Source: Photobacterium salinisoli (GTDB lineage Bacteria; Pseudomonadota; Gammaproteobacteria; Enterobacterales; Vibrionaceae). Taken from it: a stretch of 64,000 nt of DNA. The stretch's first letter is position 1, and each line of letters begins with the position of its first letter. The stretch spans positions 1-64,000 of the forward strand of contig NZ_QZMS01000018.1 in NCBI RefSeq assembly GCF_003614885.1, given 5' to 3'. The notes under the pieces are model-generated. The model did no database searches. It saw only the letters and a list, made by a program, of their open reading frames with translations, and had not been told where the DNA came from. The position numbers and the translations under genes are program-made. This document shows, one piece after another, positions 7,058 to 16,659 of the stretch.

Positions 7058-10000
7058 GTGTTTACTGTTTACCATTCCAACCAACTGGACCTGCTGAAGT
7101 CTTTACTGGTTGAGCTGATCCGCCGGGATCCGCTTTCAGACCCCTTTGTCCCTGAGCAGATTCTGGTGCAGAGTCCGGGCATGTCACAATGGCTCAAACT
7201 CGAACTGGCACAGTCGCTGGGCGTGGCCGCAAATATTACTTTTCCGTTGCCAGCGACCTTCATCTGGGACATGTTCACCAAAGTACTGCAGGATGTGCCG
7301 GCACGCAGTGCCTTTAATAAAGATGCCATGACCTGGTCGCTGATGCAGGTGCTGCCCGGGTTGCTGGATCAGCCCGAATTTGCACCACTGGCGCGTTACC
7401 TGGAAGAGGATGCCCATCAGCAGCGTCGATTTCAGCTGGCCGGAAAAATTGCCGACATCTTTGACCAGTATCTGGTGTACCGGCCGGAGTGGATACAGGA
7501 ATGGGAGGCGGGGCGCATTGACCCTGAACTGGCGGGCGATCACCCCTGGCAGCCGGTATTATGGCAGGCGCTGTATGACCACATTCTGGCGCAGGGGCAG
7601 TCGCCTTATCACCGCGCTAATTTGTATCAACAGTTTATTGAAACACTGACGCAGTACGCGCAGTCCGGGACGGAGCTGCCGGAGGGATTACCCAAGCGTC
7701 TGTTTGTTTTTGGTATTTCAGCACTGCCACCACGCTATATGGACGCCCTGGCGGCATTGGGGCAGCACATCGATGTGCATCTGATGTTTACCAATCCTTG
7801 CCGCCACTACTGGGGAGATGTCAGAGATCGCAAATATCTGGCCCGGCTGGCAGCGCAGCAGCGTCAGCAGGTGATCTGGCGGGATGAACACAGCGAGCAG
7901 GCCGGTGCCGTGGGCATACTCAAAGGCTCGCTGGAAGATAACCTGATTGACGACACGCATCAGGATGCTGCGGTTGGCAATACACTGTTAGCGTCACTGG
8001 GTAAGCTGGGGCGGGACAACCTGTATCTGCTGTCGGAATTACAGGCTTTTGAAGTCGACGCTTTTGTTGATATTCAGCCCGACAGTCTGCTGCACTGCAT
8101 TCAGTCGGACATACTGAATCTGGAAGACAAAGTGAATGACCAGTTGCTGGCCGACAGCCAGCACAAACAGCCGGTTGAACCGCACGACAACTCTCTGTCG
8201 GTCCATGTCTGCCATTCCCCGATGCGGGAAGTGGAAGTTCTCTACGATAATTTGCTGGCAATGCTGGATGCCGATCCCGGCCTGTCGCCACGTGATATTG
8301 TCGTCATGGTTGCCGATATCAATGCCTACAGCCCTTATATTCAGGCTGTTTTCGGTAATGCGCCGTCTGAGCGCTACCTGCCATTTTCCATTTCTGACCG
8401 CAGTGCCGATCAGGAAAACCCCGTATTACTGGCCTGCCTGCGCTTGCTGGATTTACCCAATAGCCGTTGCCATGCCTCTGAGCTGACGGAGTTGCTGGAA
8501 GTGCCGGCTATCATGAAGCGGTTTAATCTTGACAGCGATCGCTTCATTCAGGTGAAGGGCTGGATTGAGGAAGCCGGCATTCGCTGGGGACTGGATGCCG
8601 GCACAGCGCGCGAATTTTCACTGCCGGTGCAGCAGCAAAATACCTGGCTGTTCGGGCTGCAGCGTATGTTGCTTGGTTATGCGATGCCAGCGCAGGCAGG
8701 TCTGTATCAGGGGATACTTGCCTATGATGAAGTGCAGGGCATGGATGCCGAGCTGGCAGGTCAGCTCAGTGTCTTTGTGGAGCAGTTAATCCATTACCGC
8801 CGGGTACTCAATCAGCCGCATTCGGCGCGTGAGTGGTTCAGTGTGCTGAACCAGTTGCTGGATGATTTTTTCAGCGTGGATACCGAGGGTGAACTGGTAC
8901 TGCGTCTGATCCGGGAAAAGCTGCAGCAACTGGAGCAACAACTGGATGATGCCGGTTATCAGCAAGCGCTGACGCCAGCGATCATGCGCGATTACCTCAA
9001 TGACAAACTGAGTGGCGAGCGTGTGAGTCAGCGCTTTCTGGCCGGTCAGATAAACTTCTGTACCCTGATGCCAATGCGTTCTATCCCGTTTAAAGTCGTC
9101 TGCCTGCTGGGAATGAATGATGGTGTCTATCCCCGAACAATTGCCCCTGAAGGGTTTGATCTTATGGTGGGTCGCCAGCGTGCCGGTGACCGCTCCCGTC
9201 GTGACGATGACAGATACCTGTTTCTGGAAGCGCTCTTGTCTGCTCAGCAGCAGTTGTACATCAGTTATGTCGGGCGTTCGATTCAGGATAACAGCGAAAA
9301 AATGCCGTCTGTTTTGCTCAGTGAGTTACTGGATTACTGCCAGCAGGGATTCTGTCTGCAAGGGGACAGTACGCTGTCTCCGGAGGATTCGGCGGAACGT
9401 CTGACCCAATGGCTGATCCACCACCATCCATTGACGCCATTCAGCCCGCAGGCCTTTTTGGGAAGCTCGCCCAGTTATGCGGCAGAATGGCTGCCCGCGG
9501 CACGACGAATCACTGTGGATAAGGTGGATTTCCTGTCGCAATCGCTGTCACCGTTTGTTCTGACGGATCTGGCGGAGTCATCCGCCTCACTGCCTGTGAT
9601 TGAAATGGCAGAGTTGCAGCGCTTCTGGCGCCTGCCGGTGCAGTACTTTTTTAACCGGCGTCTCAAGGTCTATTTTGACGCCGCCGCAGGGGCGATGGTG
9701 GACGAAGAACCCTTTGCACTTGATGGCCTGCAGAGTTATCAACTGCGGGCAGATTTACTGACGACTCTGCTTGAAGCGCAGACCCGGCCCGACGCCATGA
9801 GCCGTTTTCAGGCGATGCAGCAGGCCGCTGGTACTTTACCGATAGCGGCATTTGGTGAGCTGACTCTGGAGCAGGAAAAACAGCAGATAGCCCCGCTGGC
9901 TGAGCGGGTTGCCGCTTTGCTTGCCTCGCCGCTCGAGGATCCTGAAATTGATCTGCTGATGACGATCCCTTCAGGTCAGTGCCGATTGCAGGGGTGGATC

Positions 10001-10501
10001 CGCCATTACACCGCATCCGGGGTGATTCACTTCAGGCCCGGCAAAGTGCGGACGCAAGATCTGATTCATGCCTGGCTGGAGCATCTGGCGATGTCGGTAC
10101 AGGGGATAACCGCCGACACCCATGTGCTGGGCATTGATAAGCATGTCCGCCTCCGGCCGGTAGAAAAAGAGTATGCCGCGGAGCAACTGAGTATGCTGAC
10201 AGAAGGCTATCTGGCCGGGCAGTCATCCCCATTACCTTATTTCCCGCGCACAGCGCAGGCCGGCCTGGAGGCGCTACGGGACAAAAGCGGCAACTGGCTG
10301 ACGGATGAAGAGAGTCTGGAAAAAGCCTTTACCAAAATGGCCGGGGTGTTTAACGACAGTTATCTGTTCAGCGGTGAAGGCAGTAATGCCTATATCGCCC
10401 GAGTCTGGCCGAACTGGCAGGACGATCTTGCCACTGAGGCAATGGATTGGGCACGGCGAGTGCTGCAGCCTGTGTTGATGCATCTTGAAGAGATAGAGTA
10501 G
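7058..10501 (+). CDS. recC: RecBCD enzyme subunit RecC
   Basis: A 1147-residue protein collinear with E. coli RecC (about 1122 residues). The start VYHSNQLDLLKSLLVELI is followed by ILVQSPGMSQWLKLELAQSL and the FPLPATFIWDMF segment. RecC holds the enzyme together, splits the duplex ahead of the motors and recognises Chi with a helicase/nuclease fold that has lost its catalytic residues. The start is GTG at 7058; an ATG four bases upstream is out of frame. In Enterobacteria ptrA lies between recC and recB; here recB follows after 288 bp with no protease gene. Confidence 0.95.
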   Translation: MFTVYHSNQLDLLKSLLVELIRRDPLSDPFVPEQILVQSPGMSQWLKLELAQSLGVAANITFPLPATFIWDMFTKVLQDVPARSAFNKDAMTWSLMQVLPGLLDQPEFAPLARYLEEDAHQQRRFQLAGKIADIFDQYLVYRPEWIQEWEAGRIDPELAGDHPWQPVLWQALYDHILAQGQSPYHRANLYQQFIETLTQYAQSGTELPEGLPKRLFVFGISALPPRYMDALAALGQHIDVHLMFTNPCRHYWGDVRDRKYLARLAAQQRQQVIWRDEHSEQAGAVGILKGSLEDNLIDDTHQDAAVGNTLLASLGKLGRDNLYLLSELQAFEVDAFVDIQPDSLLHCIQSDILNLEDKVNDQLLADSQHKQPVEPHDNSLSVHVCHSPMREVEVLYDNLLAMLDADPGLSPRDIVVMVADINAYSPYIQAVFGNAPSERYLPFSISDRSADQENPVLLACLRLLDLPNSRCHASELTELLEVPAIMKRFNLDSDRFIQVKGWIEEAGIRWGLDAGTAREFSLPVQQQNTWLFGLQRMLLGYAMPAQAGLYQGILAYDEVQGMDAELAGQLSVFVEQLIHYRRVLNQPHSAREWFSVLNQLLDDFFSVDTEGELVLRLIREKLQQLEQQLDDAGYQQALTPAIMRDYLNDKLSGERVSQRFLAGQINFCTLMPMRSIPFKVVCLLGMNDGVYPRTIAPEGFDLMVGRQRAGDRSRRDDDRYLFLEALLSAQQQLYISYVGRSIQDNSEKMPSVLLSELLDYCQQGFCLQGDSTLSPEDSAERLTQWLIHHHPLTPFSPQAFLGSSPSYAAEWLPAARRITVDKVDFLSQSLSPFVLTDLAESSASLPVIEMAELQRFWRLPVQYFFNRRLKVYFDAAAGAMVDEEPFALDGLQSYQLRADLLTTLLEAQTRPDAMSRFQAMQQAAGTLPIAAFGELTLEQEKQQIAPLAERVAALLASPLEDPEIDLLMTIPSGQCRLQGWIRHYTASGVIHFRPGKVRTQDLIHAWLEHLAMSVQGITADTHVLGIDKHVRLRPVEKEYAAEQLSMLTEGYLAGQSSPLPYFPRTAQAGLEALRDKSGNWLTDEESLEKAFTKMAGVFNDSYLFSGEGSNAYIARVWPNWQDDLATEAMDWARRVLQPVLMHLEEIE

Positions 10502-10514
10502 AGAAGGGTGCGAG

Positions 10515-10566
10515 GTGGCCGCCGGCAAAATCGTTATAAGGTGTAGGGTGTTCACCGGTCGGCCAC
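10515..10566. repeat. Inverted repeat between recC and recB
   Basis: GTGGCCG (10515-10521) pairs with CGGCCAC (10560-10566), extended inward by a CCGG-type pairing after a one-base bulge, around an A/T-containing loop of about 30 nt. It lies just after the recC stop codon. It could be an RNA hairpin affecting recB expression or 3'-end stability; no T tract follows, so it is not a standard terminator. Confidence 0.4.
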
Positions 10567-10652
10567 AAGGTCCAGAGGTAGACCAAATTTCTTGGCAGCG
10601 ATACTACCGAAAGCCCGACACCGAAAATGTGAAACGTATCCCATAGTGATAG

Positions 10653-10793
10653 ATGAATCAGAATAAAATACGCTGGCTGAGAGCCAATCAGTCAGAGATC
10701 ACACAGTGCTTTGAAACCAGAGGCAGCTTTCCATCATTTATGCTGCCTGAAACCAAAATTATTGTCGCTGCGGCTTATGGATTGAGTGCATGA
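10653..10793 (+). CDS. Possible 46-codon ORF translationally coupled to recB
   Basis: An ATG at 10653 opens a 46-residue frame (begins MNQNKIRWLRANQSEITQCF, ends AAAYGLSA). Its TGA stop overlaps the recB ATG in the four-base ATGA at 10790-10793. Such an overlap is typical of translational coupling, and the recB ATG itself has no good ribosome binding site. Against it: the small ORF also lacks a clear Shine-Dalgarno sequence, and I recognise no family. It could be a true small protein, a leader peptide for recB, or chance. Confidence 0.4.
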   Translation: MNQNKIRWLRANQSEITQCFETRGSFPSFMLPETKIIVAAAYGLSA

Positions 10794-13700
10794 GCCGCAG
10801 CGAGCCTGACAACAAGAAGCGGTTGACGACCATGACTTTGACCCCATCAACAGAGGTATCTGCCATCTTGCCGCAAACACTGGAGCCTATGGTGTTTCCG
10901 CTGCACGGCACGCGACTGATAGAAGCATCAGCAGGGACAGGGAAAACCTTTACCATAGCGACCTTGTACCTGCGTTTGCTGCTGGGACACGGTGATGCCA
11001 ATACTGGATACCCGCAGCCACTGACGGTGGATAAAATACTGGTGGTGACGTTCACCGAAGCGGCAACCGCTGAACTGCGTGACCGTATCCGTCGCCGCAT
11101 TCATGACGCCAGGATCGCTTTCAGCCGCGGTACCAGCGATGATCCCGTGCTGGCCGCCCTGCTGCATGATCTGCCGGATCATGGCCGATCGGCCGCCTTG
11201 CTGCTGCAGGCAGAAAGACAAATCGATGAAGCGGCGATTTTTACCATTCATGGTTTCTGCCAGCGTATGCTGACGCAAAACGCGTTCGAATCTGGCAGCC
11301 TGTTTTCCAATGAATTCATTACCGAAGAAAGCCAACTGCGGGCACAGGTGGCGGCGGATTACTGGCGCCGGTATTTTTATCCTCTGCCTCGCGAACTGGC
11401 GAACGAAATCCGCCGCTGCTGGCCAGCGCCGGCAGCGTTGCTCAAAGACATCAATGCGTTTTTGTCCGGCGCACCGGTCGCCCTGAAGTCGCCATCGCTG
11501 TCGGGCGATCTGATACAGTTACATCAGCAGAACCTGCAGCGGATTGAGACGGTAAAGCAGGGCTGGCGCGAGCATGCGGCAGATTTTTTAGCGCTGATCA
11601 GTGACTCAGGGGTGAATAAGCGCAGCTATACCAAAACCAGTCTGCCCAAAGCCCTCGATGAAGTCGGACTGTGGTCCACCCAGCCAACGCTGGATTACAG
11701 CTTGCCCAAGGCGCTGGAAAAATTTGATCAGACGGTGCTGGAGGAGAAAACCGCCAAGGGCGCCGTGCCGCGGCATCCGGTGTTTGCTGCCATTCATGAC
11801 TTGCTGGCCGCCAGACCCAGCGTCAGAGAGCCGGTTCTGGCCCATGCTATTCAGGCCTGCCGGGAACTGCTGGCCGAGGCCAAGTTACGTAAAGGCTGGT
11901 TGTCGTTTGATGATCTGCTGACCCAGTTGGCGGCGGCGTTACTGACAGATAAAGACACGGGTGAAGGCGCACTGGCTGCCCGGATCCGTCATTTGTATCC
12001 CGTTGCCATGATCGATGAGTTTCAGGATACCGATCCGCTTCAGTATCAGATCTTCAGCACGGTTTATATGCCCGACGAACAGACCGGACCCGATGATATC
12101 GCTAAGGTATCGGGATTGTTTATGATCGGCGATCCCAAACAGGCGATTTATGCTTTTCGCGGTGCAGATATTTTTACTTACATCCGGGCAAGGCGACAGG
12201 TCAGCGCTCACTATACGCTGGGCACTAACTGGCGTTCGACTGCCAGCATGGTGGCAGCGGCGAACCGGGTGTTTGAACTGCCCGACAGCCCGTTTATTTA
12301 TGACAGCGATATCCAGTTTTTGCCCGTTCAGCCCAGCCCGAATGCCCAGAGCAAGCACTGGCAACTCAACGGTGAACGTCAGCCGGCGTTGTGTTTCTGG
12401 CAGATGGACGCTGAGGCCCCGGTCAGTAAAGGGGAATATCAACAGGCGATGGCGGAAGCGACGGCCGCGCAGATTCAAGCCATTCTGACCCAGGCTCAGG
12501 ATAACCAGGCGTTATTGGTGAAAGGCAGCGAGCAGCGGCCGGTGTCAGCCGGCGATATCGCTGTGCTGGTGCGCACCGGATCAGAGGCGGCGCTGGTGCG
12601 TCAGGCGATGGCAGCTCAGGGCATACCCAGTGTGTACCTGTCTAACCGCGACAGTGTTTTTGCCAGTCAGGAAGCGGCAGATTTGCTGCGCTTGCTGGTG
12701 GCCGTGCTGCATCCGGAACAGGACACCAGCTTGCGGGCCGCCCTGGCCACCAGTTTGTTTGCGCTCAGCGCTTTTCAGCTCGACAGGCTGAATAACGAGG
12801 AAGACGAGTGGGAGCGCTGGATTGCGGAGTTTCGTGACTATCGCAGTCTGTGGCTGCGCCGCGGAGTGCTCCCTATGATCCGCCATGTGTTAACACGCCG
12901 CCAGATTGCCGAACGTCTGCTGGGTGAAAACGGCGGCGAGCGCAGGCTGACGGATTTACTGCATCTGGGCGAGTTGCTGCAGCAGGCCAGCCAGACGCTG
13001 GACAGTGATCAGGCCTTGATCCGCTGGCTGGCTGAACATATGGCCTCGCCAAACGGTAACAGCGACGAACAGCAACTGCGGCTGGAGTCTGACAGCAACC
13101 TGGTGCAAATCGTTACTATCCACAAATCCAAAGGCCTGGAATACGAGCTGGTATTTCTGCCGTTTGTCTGCAGCTACCGCAGCACGGAAACCGCCTTGTT
13201 TCATGATCCGCACTCTCAACAGGCCGTGCTGGATGTCAGTGGCGAAGAGAGCAGTCTGGCTCTGGCCGAGCAAGAGCGACTGGCTGAAGATCTGCGTCTG
13301 ATTTATGTGGCGCTGACCCGGGCTGTCTATGGCTGTTATGTCGGTATGGCTCCGCTGCGCAATGGACGAAGCACCAAAGAACCTACCGGACTTCACCTGT
13401 CTGCGATGGGGTATCTGATTCAGAACGGCAAAGAAGGCGGGCTTGCCGAACTGGCTGAGGCGCTCAATACGCTGGCGCAAAGTGAAGATATCTGTGTAGA
13501 AACACCGCCTTCGCGGCCTGAATCGCTCTGGCAGCCAGCGTTAACCGAGCAGCCAGTGCCGGAGGTAGCCCGTTTTTTACATCCCATTGAGCATAACTGG
13601 TGGATCACCAGTTATTCCGCTTTGGTAAAACAGGGGCACTCTGTGCTGGATGCCAGCAGCGAATTGCCCGGCTTTGATACCGATTCATCACAAGACAGCC

Positions 13701-14482
13701 TGCTGGAGGATCCGGACCATGAGGTGGCCATTGCCGCGCCTGAGCGCTCGGTATTCACCTTTCCGAAGGGCGCCCGGCCGGGCACATTCCTGCACAGCCT
13801 GTTCGAGAATATTGAATTTACTGATGCGGCCGATAGCGCAGCCACCACACAAGTGATCACTGATTTATTGCGACAGGAAAATTACGATCCTGAATGGCTG
13901 CCGGTACTGCAGCAATTGCTGAACCAGGTACTTAACTGTGCGCTGGATGGCCGGGATTTACGTCTGGGTGCCCTTCAGCCGCCGCAGCGTCTGGTCGAGA
14001 TGGAATTCATGCTGCCGATTCATCTGCTGTCATCGGCCTTGCTGAACAAAACGCTGGCCCGGCATGATGCTTTGTCGGCAAAAGCGGGGGAACTGGGGTT
14101 CTCCACGGTCAGCGGGATGCTGAAAGGGTTTATCGATCTGGTGTTTGAGTATCAGGGGAAATATTACGTGCTGGACTGGAAATCGAACTGGCTGGGTGAC
14201 ACCCATGAGGCTTACCGTGGTGAGGCTCTGGATACGGCGATGAGCGAACACCGTTATGATCTGCAGTATCAGTTATATGCCCTGGCGTTACACCGCTTTC
14301 TGAAAAGCAGAAAAGCCGATTACGATTATGAACAACATTTTGGCGGTGTGTATTACCTGTTTTTACGGGGCGTGCGGGCAGAAGATAACAGTGGTATTTT
14401 TCATGCCCGGCCAAGCCATGCATTGCTGAGCGAGCTGGAGCAACTGATTGACGGACAGATAAGCCAGGGAGAGCCTGCCTGA
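10790..14482 (+). CDS. recB: RecBCD enzyme subunit RecB, helicase-nuclease
   Basis: RecB is the 3'-5' helicase and the nuclease of RecBCD, which processes double-strand ends for recombination and degrades foreign linear DNA. Visible motifs: Walker A ASAGTGKT (residues 46-53), helicase II MIDEFQDTDPLQ, motif III IGDPKQAIYAFRGADIF, motif V/VI ELVFLPF and LIYVALTRA, and near the C-terminus the nuclease signature VLDWKSNWLG with its catalytic Asp and Lys. The length of 1230 residues is slightly above E. coli's 1180. The ATG at 10790 overlaps a small upstream ORF; the ATG at 10832 is an alternative start nearer the conserved region. recD overlaps its stop codon. Confidence 0.95.
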   Translation: MSRSEPDNKKRLTTMTLTPSTEVSAILPQTLEPMVFPLHGTRLIEASAGTGKTFTIATLYLRLLLGHGDANTGYPQPLTVDKILVVTFTEAATAELRDRIRRRIHDARIAFSRGTSDDPVLAALLHDLPDHGRSAALLLQAERQIDEAAIFTIHGFCQRMLTQNAFESGSLFSNEFITEESQLRAQVAADYWRRYFYPLPRELANEIRRCWPAPAALLKDINAFLSGAPVALKSPSLSGDLIQLHQQNLQRIETVKQGWREHAADFLALISDSGVNKRSYTKTSLPKALDEVGLWSTQPTLDYSLPKALEKFDQTVLEEKTAKGAVPRHPVFAAIHDLLAARPSVREPVLAHAIQACRELLAEAKLRKGWLSFDDLLTQLAAALLTDKDTGEGALAARIRHLYPVAMIDEFQDTDPLQYQIFSTVYMPDEQTGPDDIAKVSGLFMIGDPKQAIYAFRGADIFTYIRARRQVSAHYTLGTNWRSTASMVAAANRVFELPDSPFIYDSDIQFLPVQPSPNAQSKHWQLNGERQPALCFWQMDAEAPVSKGEYQQAMAEATAAQIQAILTQAQDNQALLVKGSEQRPVSAGDIAVLVRTGSEAALVRQAMAAQGIPSVYLSNRDSVFASQEAADLLRLLVAVLHPEQDTSLRAALATSLFALSAFQLDRLNNEEDEWERWIAEFRDYRSLWLRRGVLPMIRHVLTRRQIAERLLGENGGERRLTDLLHLGELLQQASQTLDSDQALIRWLAEHMASPNGNSDEQQLRLESDSNLVQIVTIHKSKGLEYELVFLPFVCSYRSTETALFHDPHSQQAVLDVSGEESSLALAEQERLAEDLRLIYVALTRAVYGCYVGMAPLRNGRSTKEPTGLHLSAMGYLIQNGKEGGLAELAEALNTLAQSEDICVETPPSRPESLWQPALTEQPVPEVARFLHPIEHNWWITSYSALVKQGHSVLDASSELPGFDTDSSQDSLLEDPDHEVAIAAPERSVFTFPKGARPGTFLHSLFENIEFTDAADSAATTQVITDLLRQENYDPEWLPVLQQLLNQVLNCALDGRDLRLGALQPPQRLVEMEFMLPIHLLSSALLNKTLARHDALSAKAGELGFSTVSGMLKGFIDLVFEYQGKYYVLDWKSNWLGDTHEAYRGEALDTAMSEHRYDLQYQLYALALHRFLKSRKADYDYEQHFGGVYYLFLRGVRAEDNSGIFHARPSHALLSELEQLIDGQISQGEPA

Positions 14483-16620
14483 TGACGATGTTAGACCACG
14501 CAAGAGATACCGGGCCTGCTGCTGTCATCGCTCAGCTTGATCGACTGACCCGTCAGGGCATATTACGGCCGCTGGATAGTCAGTTTGCCAAGTTCATTTG
14601 TCAGTCGGTTAACGGACAGGATGATGAAGCGTCGCAACAGGTGCTGGCTCTGGCGGCTGCCTGGCTCAGTCAGGAACTGGGGCGCGGCCATGTTTGCCTG
14701 CCGCTGGCTGGTGCAAACAGTCTGCCTTTGGGGCTGCCAAGAGAAATGGCCGAATCGCTGTTGGCGGCATTGCCGGCTGCCTGGCGCTTGCCAGCCAGCT
14801 GGTCATCGGTACTGAACCAGTCCGCTGCCGTGTCTGATGGCTCTCAGTCCACGCCCCTGGTGTTGATTGACAACCGGCTGTATCTGCATCGTTACTGGCA
14901 ATATGAACAGACTGTCGCGCAGCGGTTGCTGACATCAGCCGGGCAGGGAAATGTCCGGGGAGCGCGTCAGGCCAGTATGCTGGATACCCTGTTTTCACGC
15001 AATTATCGCTATGTTTATGACGCCCTGGCCGACTTACGGCGCAGCGGCAATGACAGCGCGGATCAGCGCCGGATGCTGGTGTGCGATAAGCTGGATGTGG
15101 TGGAGCCGGATCCCCTTAACTGGGAGGAGATAGACAGCGTGTTGTGTCAGGCACAGCGCTTTTCCGATTTGGCGCCGCTTGATCGGCTGATCCCAGACGC
15201 CGCTTGTCTTAACTGGCAGAAAGTCGCGGCCGCGACCGCCCTCAGCCGGCAGTTTGCCGTGATCTCCGGCGGGCCGGGGACAGGGAAAACCACCACAGTG
15301 GCCAAGTTGCTGGCGGCACTGGTGATGCAGGAGCAGCCCGATACAGACACGCTTGATTCAGCCAGTGTACCCCATATTGTTCTGGTGGCGCCGACAGGCA
15401 AGGCGGCCGCACGCCTGACCGAGTCGATCGGCAAGGCGGTTCAGTCCTTGCCTGTGCCGCCGGCGGTTCAGTCGGCGATTCCAACCCAGGCCAGCACCCT
15501 GCACCGTTTGCTCGGAGCCATTCCGGGCCGGGCCTCTTTCCGGCATCATGCCGCGAATCCACTGCACGCCGATGTGCTGGTGGTGGATGAAGCTTCTATG
15601 GTTGATTTGCCTATGATGGCCCGCCTGCTGGAAGCACTGCCTGTTCATTGCAAGCTGATTCTGCTGGGAGACAAAGACCAGCTGGCTTCGGTGGAGGCGG
15701 GCGCTGTACTGGGTGATATCTGCGCGTTTTCCAGTCAGGGTTACAGTGCCGGGCAAGCCAGGCAACTCAGTGAAATGACGGGCTTTGTGCTGCCGGCCGG
15801 GCCATCAGGCGGGCAAAGTCCGGTCGCTGATTGCCTGTGTGTTCTGCAAAAAAGCTACCGTTTTCATGCATTGTCAGGCATAGGGCAATTGGCGAAAGCC
15901 ATCAACAGCGGCCAGCCCGACAGACTGGCCACTGTGTGGCAACAGCATTTTGCCGATATACATCAGTACCCGCTCAGTGCCGAGCATTACCAGCGTCTGA
16001 TCAGGCAGATGGCCGTTTTCTACCGCCGCTATCTTGAGGCGATTGCTGAGGGAAAAGCACCCGGTGAGGTCTTGCTGGCGTTTGCCAGCGTCAGGCTGCT
16101 GTGTGCACTCAGGGAAGGGGATTTTGGCGTTAAAGGACTCAATACACGCATTGAACGGCAACTGGCTAAAGAGGGACTGATCGCCCCCGGTGAGGAAACC
16201 TGGTATGTCGGACGGCCGGTGATGATCACCCGCAACGATCATGGTCTGGGGTTATACAACGGGGATATAGGTATTGCGATGCCAGACCCTGATGGCCGGA
16301 CCGACAGCAAAGGCCGCCTGGCACTTCGCGTGTATTTCGACATGCCGGACGGCAGCATTCGCAGCTTCCTGCCCAGCCGCCTGCCGGAGCATGAGCTGGT
16401 GTATGCGATGACAATCCATAAGTCACAAGGCTCGGAATTTGCTGATACCCTGATGATACTGCCGCCGGATTTCAGCCCGATCCTGACCCGTGAACTGGTG
16501 TATACCGGCGTTACCCGGGCGAAGGAAAGGCTGTATCTGTACGCTCAGCCGGAGGTGCTGCAGCGCAGTATTCAGCGCTGTATTGAGCGAGCCAGCGGGT
16601 TGGAAGCCAGCTTAGGCTAA
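14482..16620 (+). CDS. recD: RecBCD enzyme subunit RecD, 5'-3' helicase
   Basis: RecD is the fast 5'-3' motor of RecBCD. The 712-residue product has Walker A GGPGTGKT (about residues 263-270), VVDEASMVDL (Walker B), GDKDQLASVEAGAVLGDIC (motif III) and C-terminal YAMTIHKSQGSEF and YTGVTRAKERL (motifs V-VI). It is about 100 residues longer than E. coli RecD, mainly through an insertion after motif III (around residues 420-450) and a longer middle. The ATG overlaps the recB stop in TGATG, so the two are translationally coupled. It is convergent with argA. Confidence 0.95.
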   Translation: MTMLDHARDTGPAAVIAQLDRLTRQGILRPLDSQFAKFICQSVNGQDDEASQQVLALAAAWLSQELGRGHVCLPLAGANSLPLGLPREMAESLLAALPAAWRLPASWSSVLNQSAAVSDGSQSTPLVLIDNRLYLHRYWQYEQTVAQRLLTSAGQGNVRGARQASMLDTLFSRNYRYVYDALADLRRSGNDSADQRRMLVCDKLDVVEPDPLNWEEIDSVLCQAQRFSDLAPLDRLIPDAACLNWQKVAAATALSRQFAVISGGPGTGKTTTVAKLLAALVMQEQPDTDTLDSASVPHIVLVAPTGKAAARLTESIGKAVQSLPVPPAVQSAIPTQASTLHRLLGAIPGRASFRHHAANPLHADVLVVDEASMVDLPMMARLLEALPVHCKLILLGDKDQLASVEAGAVLGDICAFSSQGYSAGQARQLSEMTGFVLPAGPSGGQSPVADCLCVLQKSYRFHALSGIGQLAKAINSGQPDRLATVWQQHFADIHQYPLSAEHYQRLIRQMAVFYRRYLEAIAEGKAPGEVLLAFASVRLLCALREGDFGVKGLNTRIERQLAKEGLIAPGEETWYVGRPVMITRNDHGLGLYNGDIGIAMPDPDGRTDSKGRLALRVYFDMPDGSIRSFLPSRLPEHELVYAMTIHKSQGSEFADTLMILPPDFSPILTRELVYTGVTRAKERLYLYAQPEVLQRSIQRCIERASGLEASLG

Positions 16621-16631
16621 TGACAGGTTAT

Positions 16632-16652
16632 CCGCCAGTCAGTGACTGGCGG
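16632..16652. terminator. Hairpin between convergent recD and argA
   Basis: CCGCCAGTCA and TGACTGGCGG form a near-perfect palindrome between the two stop codons. There is no T tract on either side, so it may act as a weak bidirectional terminator or protect 3' ends. Confidence 0.5.
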
Positions 16653-16659
16653 TAGTGGC

